From positions 2,170,001-2,234,000 of the forward strand of contig OY821789.1 of assembly GCA_963682175.1 (NCBI GenBank): a DNA stretch of 64,000 bases. Direction: 5' to 3'. Shown here in pieces: positions 56,352 to 64,000 of the stretch. The position numbers and the translations under genes were made by a program. This stretch comes from Triglochin maritima (Eukaryota > Streptophyta > Magnoliopsida > Alismatales > Juncaginaceae). Position 1 is the first letter of the stretch. Every line of letters starts with the position of its first letter. The notes below the pieces were generated by a model. That model ran no database searches, was not told where the DNA came from, and was given only the letters and a program-made list of their open reading frames with translations.

Positions 56352-56825
56352 TCAGACATTGGGCTCAACACCTTCCGCCTCCTTCCGGAAGAACCCATCG
56401 ATCCGTTGCGCTCCTTTCGGGAGCGGCTTCTCCTGTGAAACCTTGACCTTCTCCTTCTCCTTCCCCTTCTCCACCCTACTACTCTTCACCCCCTCCGGCA
56501 GGGGGAGGCAATCGAGGAGGAAGTCCCTGGTCGGGGCGTGACCGCGAGCGGCAGACCGGATGTGCTCCAGCTTGATGATCCTCTTCTTCCTCTCCGTCGC
56601 CGCTCGCTTCGCCCTTTCGGCGAGGAATCCAAGGAAGAGGTCGGCGGAAAGGGAGATTAGAAGGACAGCGTCGGAGCTGACCTTGTTGATGTCCCTGTCG
56701 AGCTTCATTATCTTCTTCACCCGGCCTGAGGGGAACGATGGGTGGGAATTTACTGGATTGCCCTCGTCTTGGTTGTTGTTTTGCTGGTTTTCTTCTACTT
56801 CTACTTCTACTTCTACTTCTTCCAT
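56352..56825 (-). CDS. Histone-fold protein, NF-YC13 / POLE4 (DPB3)-like
   Basis: Intronless, 157 residues. The histone fold of the CBF/NF-Y type spans about residues 32-110: FPSGRVKKIMKLDRDINKV, then ALLISLS-like alpha2 (VLLISLSADLFLGFLAERA), and RIIKLEHIRSAARG before DFLLDCLPLP. Within plants this matches the NF-YC13 group, which is closer to the Dpb3/POLE4 and CHRAC subunits than to true NF-YC; these pair with a Dpb4/POLE3-like partner in DNA polymerase epsilon or chromatin-remodelling complexes. The N-terminus is an acidic EVEVEVEE repeat encoded by a hexanucleotide microsatellite. The C-terminus is Lys-rich and ends with QRIDGFFRKEAEG, conserved in the group. The start is the first ATG, immediately before the acidic repeat. 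Confidence 0.85.
   Translation of the reverse strand: MEEVEVEVEVEENQQNNNQDEGNPVNSHPSFPSGRVKKIMKLDRDINKVSSDAVLLISLSADLFLGFLAERAKRAATERKKRIIKLEHIRSAARGHAPTRDFLLDCLPLPEGVKSSRVEKGKEKEKVKVSQEKPLPKGAQRIDGFFRKEAEGVEPNV
56790..56822. repeat. (TTCTAC)n coding microsatellite
   Basis: A hexanucleotide repeat inside the histone-fold gene that encodes alternating Glu and Val at the N-terminus; in-frame length variation would only change the acidic tail. Confidence 0.8.
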
Positions 56826-57610
56826 GTTGGGTGAGGGATGGATTGAGATTTGATTTTGGGGTTTTTATGGATTGGTGGGAGTTGAGGGGTAGTTTGGGTA
56901 TTGTCTCCCGCGCAAATACTAGGGGCATTCGATGTTTCCCGCCTTGAGTTAACTGTGATTCGGGTTTGGATCGACACGAACCGTTTGAGATCCGGAAAAT
57001 AGATGGGAGTTTTGTACTTTTGACTTCCAGTTTTTTTTTTACTTTGACATTTTTGAACTGTGTTTATTAGTTTTGTATAAATTTCTTAACCTTTTATTCG
57101 TATTGAATATTTATTTGTACCTGATGCATAATTTGTATTTCTTTGTAAAGTTTCGTTCTTGGTTTTTCGCATACCCAAAAAGTGTGGATACACTTGTTAC
57201 ATAAAAAGTGAAGAGAAAAAAAAGATGGCTACGTGAGTCTGATCATTTACGACGAGAAAAAATCGTGGTTGAACTGTTGAAGTGTGTAGAACAACTAAAA
57301 TTTCAATTGTGATTTGTATACCACATCAACATGTAATTTTCTTGACAATATAATTAAGTTGTTCCTATCACAGTATCACTAACCTAACTAGTAAAACTTC
57401 ATTATTCCCTTATCCAGTCAACACGTACGAATAGATATGAAAACGTACTTTGCATAGAACGAATCAAAGCAGTGTCCGTAAAAATCTCCCCATCCTGTTT
57501 AAAGTTTAAAACTCCAAAACCATCCTTCTCTCTCTCTCTCTCTCTCTTCAAATTCCAACTTCCTTCCGTACAAATCTCGTGGGAAAAGAACCGAGCCGGC
57601 CGGAGTAGGA
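56826..57610. other. Divergent intergenic region between the histone-fold and PABP genes
   Basis: 785 bp holding two divergent promoters. Near the PABP start there is a (TC)n tract at about 57524-57547, probably in the 5' leader. No other feature was identified. Confidence 0.5.
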
Positions 57611-60600
57611 ATGGCGAACCGTCCTCCTCCTCCTCCTCCTTTCGCCCCGGTCACTCTGCCTCTCATCCCAAACAATCTCCAGCCCATGACCCCAGTGCCC
57701 CCGCTCATCCCTATCTTCCCCGCCGCGGCTCTCTACGTCGGCGATCTCGACCCTTCCGTTACGGAGGGAGATCTCGTGGCCTTGTTCGGTCAGGTTGGGA
57801 ACGTCACGTCGGTTAGGGTTTGCAGGGATGTGCAAACCGGGGTTTCTCTCCGCTACGCGTATGTGAACTACAGCACTCGACCTGAAGGTACGGATACAAC
57901 GTACTCGAACTGATGTCGATGTTATATGATGGGTGTTTTATTTTTTGTTTGTTTGTTCAGTACAATTTTTTGGCCATGCGCTCTTTAAATATCTATATGT
58001 TAATGATTATTTTTGTTGCCAATAGCTAGAGGATTTAGTAAACTTCGTCTGTTTATTTTTGTTTGTGTGTTCCATCTTTAGAACAATATTGGTCGACCTT
58101 TAGATGTCGTTGATCCTGTTTTGGTATCTGTTGCTGAATTATTAATTATAACTAGCGATGATCCTGTCCGTTGAAGAAATAATCTATCAAAATAAAAAGA
58201 AATATGTCATAAGAAACTATAATAAAAATATAAGCAAATTGTATTAAAAAAAATCAACTGGTCAACCATTATTATCGTATAATGTCTAGGTGGCTATGGA
58301 TTTTGGAATATATAAAAAATTCAGCTATGATTATGATTATTACTTTTTGAAAATATTTTTATTGTTTTAAACTTAAATCGCAACATGTAAAAACTGGGGT
58401 TTGATTTGTAGTCTTGATTCAATTAGGGTTTGTCCAGTTGGTAAATTCGTAAACTTGAATTGATCAAGTTCGGGTCACATCTCAGTGTTATGAACTCCTA
58501 AAACTCATTAAAACTTGTAATATAAGTGCAGATGTTGGTTTACTTCTAAGCGAAAATATACATGTAATAAAATAAGCTTGAATTTTGTTTTACTTTTCGT
58601 TGCACCTTTTTAAGGGTTTTTTAGAACCATTTTAATGGTATTGTCTTCAATTAACTTATATAATTTATATGGCCTTTGTTGCAAAACTTTTGACATTTCA
58701 TTAATTATTTGTTCTGTGAAATACAGCTACAAAAGCTTTGGAGAACTTGAATTTTACATCGATTAAAGGAAAACCGATGAGAATCATGTTTTCAAATCGA
58801 GATCCCACATTAAGAAAAAGCGGATATGCTAATATTATTGTAAAAAATTTGGATACAAGTATCGACAATAAGGGTTTGTTTGATACATTTTCGCCACTTG
58901 GACCTATTATTTCTTGCAAGGTAGCTACTCATGAAGATGGTCATTCAAAAGGATATGGATTTGTACAATTTGAAAGAAATGAATCTGCTGAGGAAGCTAT
59001 AAAACAAATTGATGGAATGTTAATGAACGAAAAGATGGTGTCTGTTTGTCATTTCGTTCGTCGTGAAGAGAGACATCAAGTTGTTAAATCGCAAAACTTC
59101 ACTACAATTTATGTAAAAAAATTATCCGAAACAATCACCGATGAAGATTTAAGAAATATTTTTGGTATTTATGGCTTTATTGAAAACGCTGTTGTTATAA
59201 AAGACAATGAAGGAAAGTCGAAATGCTTTGGTTATGTATCTTTTGAAAAGTCGGATGACGCTGCTAGTGCGGTTGAAAATATGAATGGGAAAACTTATGA
59301 TGATAGAGTTTTGTGTGTTGAAAGAGCCCAAAGTAAGTATGAATTGAGGTTAAAGTTTGAAAAAGAAAAAAAATTAAGGTCTGAAAAGCTGCAAAGATCC
59401 AATTTATATGTAAAGAATCTTGATGGTAGCATCAACGACGAAAAACTGAAGGAGTTATTTTCTGAATTCGGAACAATTACCTCCTGTAAGGTACTATTCT
59501 ATTCCCAACTGTGGTTTTTGTCTTAATTTGATCAGTAGAGAGTTATTATTTTCACAAGACATCGTTTGTTTGTACTGTGTTTTTTTCCAGGTTATGCTCG
59601 ATGAACAAGGTCAGAGCAAGGGATTTGGCTTTGTTGCCTTTTCACTTCCGGAAGAAGCAAGCCGCGCTGTTAGTTGATATTTTTATTTTTATTTTTTTGC
59701 ACAAGTGAGCTTACATGTTTCTTGATAAACTTATGTCTTATCTACAGAAAGATGAAATAAATGGAAAAATGGTTGGTAAGAAACCATTATATGTTGCAGT
59801 CGCCCAACGAAAAGAAGAGAGAAAGGCCAAGCTGCAGGCAAGTGTCGATGTGCCAAATGATATGAAAAGATATCGGGAAAATAAAATCAAATGCAATGTG
59901 CACCGTGGGTGGCAAATCACCTTAGAAGTGTGGCATTGCATTGAAGTGAAGAAAAGAGTAACTGACATATATGTGATGCATGAAGTCATATTAGTGATAG
60001 TTTTAGATGTGTCATAGTAAATCTTAATGAAAAAGAAAAACTAATGCCGAGTTAAACATATGATTTCTAGTTTTCTACTGCAGGCAGGCTCATCACTGCC
60101 TGACGTCATTAGCTTATATCCTTTCATTGCTATTTTTTCTCCCTCTGATATTTGCTTTATTTACAGGCCCAATTTGGTAAGTTGAGAGCACCAAATGTTA
60201 TAGCTTCTGTAATGCCTTCAGGATTTGGAGGGTACTCCATTCCTCCAACTTTTGCCCCCGTACAGACGTACCATAATCAAGCTTCTAACTTGACGCCTCA
60301 TCAATCCACTGGCTATGGATTTCAGCAAGTGATGCCTCAAATTCGACCTGGAGTTCCTAATTTTGTCATGCCATACAATACTCCAATAGCAGGTCATTTC
60401 AGACAAATGTTTGGAAATGGGAGAAATGGAAACCTGCAGTATATGCAACCGCGGGTACAAATATCTAATCTACCTTTCAACTACATACTTCAGACAATTA
60501 ACTACCAATTCTTTCTATAAGCAAAATGAATCAATGGTTCTGAAAATACTACATTTTGTTTGATGTTATTTACTGAACGTTCATAATTTTTTCATTAAAT

Positions 60601-61203
60601 TACCATTCCTTCTCCAAGCATCGCCAAGACAGATATAAAAATTGATTTGATTTGTAAATTATATCTAGATATGTTTTCATACTTTTTTTCTTCATCTTTT
60701 CCAGTATTTAAATCCCAACACTACTCAGGGATATCAACTTCCACCAAGTGCTCGATTTGGAGGACGAATGCCGCCTCGTCCCCATTATGCCGCTGGAATA
60801 TCAAGTGTTCCCGTGGATGCTGCGCGACCTCACAGTGTACCTTCTGAGTCACTTGCATCTACTTTGGCTTCTTCAACACCCGAGCAGCAACGAATGGTGT
60901 GATCATCCATCATGATAACCTTTGTTTCCACTTCAGTGGATTTTGTAGTGCAACTGGGTTTTTTTTTCTTTCAGAAATTTAAGTTTTTTTCTTGGTAATG
61001 TGCACTTTCAGATATTAGGTAATCAACTATACCCATTGGTTGAACAAATCGAGACAGCGAACGCTGCAAAAGTAACTGGAATGCTGCTAGAAATGGACAA
61101 GACAGAGGTTCTCCATCTTATAGAATCTCAGGAAGCTTTAAAAGAGAAAGTGGCTGAAGCAATGGAAGTTCTCCAGAAGGCAAATGCAAGTGGCTCTTCA
61201 TGA
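57611..61203 (+). CDS. PAB: Cytoplasmic poly(A)-binding protein
   Basis: Binds mRNA poly(A) tails and contacts eIF4G and PAM2-motif partners to promote translation and mRNA stability. Seven exons: 57611-57887, 58727-59490, 59591-59668, 59748-59837, 60167-60454, 60705-60896 and 61012-61203. They sum to 1881 nt, 626 residues, with all phases consistent. After a Pro-rich N-terminus come four RRMs: [16 protein letters not shown] (RRM1), [12 protein letters not shown] (RRM2), [16 protein letters not shown] (RRM3) and [16 protein letters not shown] (RRM4), with RNP1 boxes such as SKGYGFVQF and [10 protein letters not shown] Pro/Gln/Met-rich linker follows, and then a C-terminal MLLE domain ([19 protein letters not shown]). 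The intron after 59837 starts with GCAAGT rather than GT. Nothing is broken. The class of plant PAB cannot be fixed without a tree. Confidence 0.95.
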
Positions 61204-62180
61204 ATGCCTTAAGTGGGCAAGTGGTGCTTTGGTGATCGACTTGGTCCAATTTTTCTCTCTACAGAGTCAAGTAGCGCCGGTGCAAGCATAGCTTTCAAAA
61301 TAGAGATGTTTTTCCCATTTCTTTAGTGACACTTTTAAGTTTTAGTAAAATTTAAATGAAAACTAATATGGACTTTTAAACAGGTTTCTAACCTTTTCTT
61401 TCAGGCACACCATTGCCTAATATCAAGTATTTCTTTCATTAGTTAATTTCTTTTCGTTAGTAATTTTTCTCCCAATGACATTTCTTTTAAGCTCAAAAGC
61501 GTGGGTCATATCCGTGCAGCAATTAACTTGCCAGATCTCTGAGGATTCTGTTTATGTTGATGTATATAATTTTCTAATGCGGAGTTGGGATCAACATTTG
61601 TGTTATTTCCTTACTTTGATTTAACAACCTTACTTTGACAACCTCAGATATTTTTATTTTACAATGTCATTGCCTAGCAATTCGGATTTGATTGTGCCGT
61701 TAAGTGGTTATTAATTATCGATTCTAATCTCTGAAAGTGTTTTTTATGAAGAAAGTGTAGCTGCTAAAGTATTCAAGGCTAGTTAGTCAAATCTAAAATC
61801 TCAGAATAGTCAAGTGATACAGGGAGTTCCCATCGTATGTTATGGTCCAAATCCAAGCTTCAAAACAAAGCGAGGTAAATGACCTAACGCATTTTTTTCT
61901 TCTGATTGACACCTTAATGATAAGTAGTGCCAAAAGTGGCATTCAAAAAACTAGAAGTAATCTATCATACACTGCCTTCGTAATAGAAGTTGAACAAATT
62001 GTTGTGTTTATACATATAAAAAGACATAAACACAGCAAATTGACATAGACTCTAAATAATCAAGCACAAACATGGAACACTGCACACATGAATACCACAA
62101 TCACATTTTCACACCAAAATACATATAGTACTGCATACCACACACAAATCAGACCACATTGTCTTCTTAAATGTTTTGCA
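61204..62180. other. Convergent intergenic region: 3' UTRs of PABP and the downstream gene
   Basis: AT-rich, with no supported gene. The flanking genes point towards each other. Confidence 0.6.
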
Positions 62181-63616
62181 TCAACGTGCTGGGATTACTC
62201 CGTCTGGCACAACTTCCTCAGACTTAAGTTCCTGTTAAAACAAAAATCTCCAATAACTTTACAACAAGCTAAATTATACAAGACCGATTACAAGCGGCGG
62301 AAATTGCATAAGGTTGGTACATAGAATCACCCAAAGATAACCTCAAAGACATACCTGGTTTTCTTTATCTTCCTCCACTTCCATAATCTCTATAATAGGA
62401 GCTTGTGGCTCATCTGGGCAGAATAGTAGTTACAATATCAAACTTGATGTTTCAGTCTCTATTCTAAGTTGCATCCAATATTAGGACACAGAAAGGATAA
62501 CTCCAATCTAAAATAATAGTGTGTTTGGCATGTTACCTTTAGCGGAGGTATCCTTCTTGGTTGATCTTGTGACCCTCTCTGCAGTTCTGTTGAATTCCAA
62601 TTTTTTTGTTTTGTTGGCATTTTTCTTTGTGTCGTTCGGGTTGCCATCCATAGCAGAACCTGAAATCACCTTCTGTGATGCTTTCTTTCCAGAAGGAGGG
62701 ATCTTACCTGACATCTCTCTTTTGTTTTCTCGACCAAGTTTTGGGGTTTCAGAATTCAAGGACTTCGGTTTCAGGCTAACAGTTTTTGCAGCTGAAAGGG
62801 ACATGCGTTTGTCTGCCTTGAGGTCCTTAATTCCATCTTTTGGTGGCTGATTATGTGAGACTGAAACTTGAAGAGCCTCTAAGTCTTCCAAGATGTTATA
62901 GGTTTGAAGCAGCTCTTTTGCGGATTCCCCAAGTTCTGAAACAAGATTGTACCTAAGAGTGTATGATTTGAGTTCATCTCTTAGGCGCTGCAACGACTGC
63001 ATATTAAGAGGAAATTATATCAACTCGTTAGATAATCTAGAACTTGCTAAAAACACTTAACCCCTTTAAACTAAGCCATCGTTAGAACACAAAGAAATAC
63101 CAGCAAAATGAATAACAATACCACATTCTTAGAAAACAACGTCCACTAAAACTTAAGATCATGGATAAATAAGAAGCTTCCTAATGTATTCACTAGTCCC
63201 ATTCTTTCTCAAGGGACGCATATAAGTATATAATGTGTACAAAAATAAATTACACATAAGGACGTACCTCACAACCAGATTCCATAGCAAGCTTAAAGAA
63301 CCCAAGTGAAATCGAATGCCTTCCGGCTGCCTCCGACAACTTCACCTGGGACAACCAGTAGGAAACTGATGACAATGCACAGAACCTGCGTTTTGTGGTT
63401 GATTTTGATACATCAGTTGATGCTTCATATTTCTTCCTCGTATTTGAGTTCACAAGTCTGTTTTGTGATGTCGGAGTAACACTTCCCGTCGACGGCAGGT
63501 TCTGTGACATTCTGTGTTTGCTAGGAATAGAGAGTCTGCTTCGAGGTCCTGAAGATTTCTCTTTGCCAGAGAAGTCGAAAGCACTCAAACTCTGGCTTAC
63601 TGTTGATTGGCGAATC
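62181..63616 (-). CDS. Uncharacterised plant protein, 3' part only (four exons)
   Basis: Exons read: 63616-63268, 62996-62537, 62413-62355 and 62231-62181 (TGA), all phases consistent; the 5' exons lie beyond the window. The sequence is Ser/Lys-rich and basic (KSSGPRSRLSIPSKHRM), followed by a short conserved helical block, SVSYWLSQVKLSEAAGRHS and SLGFFKLAMESGCE, continuing into LQRLRDELKSYTLRYNL and LGESAKELLQTYNILEDLEA. This block occurs in plant proteins of unknown function; I cannot attach a name. The C-terminus is Lys-rich, then acidic (IIEIMEVEEDKENQ). There is no catalytic motif or membrane segment; a structural or nuclear role is possible but not shown. An LTR lies upstream at 63910, apparently in an intron. 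Confidence 0.7.
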
Positions 63617-63909
63617 CTACACATAATTATGTGAAATCACGCTTATTGGACGAACTCATTGTTCCAAAGACAGATATTAAACTTCTATAGAACTATAAAT
63701 TATGGTGTAAGCAAAATTTCTCGTCTCATTAGTGTCTTAAATCAGATTTTTATACTTTTTTTGGGAACTATGTCTGGGTTTAGTTCATGTGTTTGAAACA
63801 TATGGGCTATTTGCATATACAGCACGGTCCCATGTTTAAACCAACTTTGTTTGATTACTCACCTTTTTGCCCAAATCAACCATAAAATGATCAAGTTCAT
63901 ATGCATTAG

Positions 63910-64000
63910 TGTAACGTACCCGAAAACAGCGGAAAATTTAAACAATAATAAAGACCGTCAACGGTCAACACTGGGCACGTCACGGGAAAATAAACCAACA
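63910..64000 (-). mobile_element. LTR edge of the 2.1-kb family, opposite orientation, cut by the window end
   Basis: The sequence TGTAACGTACCCGAAAACAGCGG is the reverse complement of the conserved 3' end (CCGCTGTTTCGGG.ACGTTACA) of the LTRs at 38358-40437 and 47836-49974. It continues to the window edge, so the length and second TSD cannot be seen. The 5 bp before it are ATTAG. Confidence 0.75.

Noticed and set aside
56479..56947. Alternative ORFs (149, 97 and 69 codons) over the histone-fold gene
   Set aside because: The histone-fold frame has clear family motifs; the others are shadows, including a poly-Leu run from the hexanucleotide repeat.

Overview
The window is plant nuclear DNA, most likely from a eudicot. 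Eight recognisable or phase-consistent genes have multi-exon GT-AG structures with AT-rich introns. Their best family matches are plant proteins: beta'-COP, an AGP peptide, SOL1 carboxypeptidase, choline kinase, inositol polyphosphate 5-phosphatase, an NF-YC13/POLE4-like histone fold and poly(A)-binding protein. They are separated by LTR retrotransposons, solo LTRs, hAT elements and simple repeats. I cannot name the species.

Layout. 1-3176 is the right part of an autonomous-type hAT transposon whose left end lies outside the window; its three-exon transposase carries one in-frame stop. 3973-5242 (minus) holds five exon-like segments whose phases all fit but which I do not recognise. 5648-14822 (minus) is a 24-exon beta'-COP gene (COPI coat). 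15440-16100 is a tandem duplication plus a 201-bp solo LTR with a perfect target-site duplication (TSD). 16460-16645 (minus) is an arabinogalactan peptide. 17084-17155 (minus) is tRNA-Gln(CUG). 17585-22619 is a Ty1/copia element with both LTRs, TSD, PBS and PPT and one in-frame stop in its polyprotein. 22740-23870 is an inverted-repeat structure around a small ORF. 24657-30634 is a SOL1-type carboxypeptidase gene with two frame breaks.

34097-37382 is a choline/ethanolamine kinase. 38358-40437 and 47836-49974 are two solo LTRs of about 2.1 kb from one family, each with a perfect 5-bp TSD and a dense array of the palindrome CGGTCGACCG; a third copy starts at 63910 in the opposite orientation. 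40596-40774 is a second short solo LTR. It starts 13 bp beyond the stop codon of an inositol polyphosphate 5-phosphatase gene (40787-44894, minus). 50619-51433 is a non-autonomous hAT element with a perfect 8-bp TSD. 52380-53010 holds remnants of a leucine-rich-repeat receptor kinase gene. 53970-54950 is a GC-rich inverted/tandem repeat block. The right end holds a histone-fold protein gene (56352-56825, minus), a seven-exon poly(A)-binding protein gene (57611-61203, plus) and the 3' end of an uncharacterised gene (62181-63616, minus).

The genes do not form an operon or pathway. They are independent housekeeping genes of vesicle traffic, phospholipid and phosphoinositide metabolism, peptide processing, mRNA translation and chromatin. 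I found no CRISPR array, phage-like system or defence cassette. The most unusual features are the palindrome-rich LTR family, the GC-rich repeat block near 54 kb, the unrecognised gene next to beta'-COP, and several transposon insertions whose boundaries can be read exactly. All exon boundaries were read by eye from splice consensus, reading frame and family knowledge, without transcript data or database searches.
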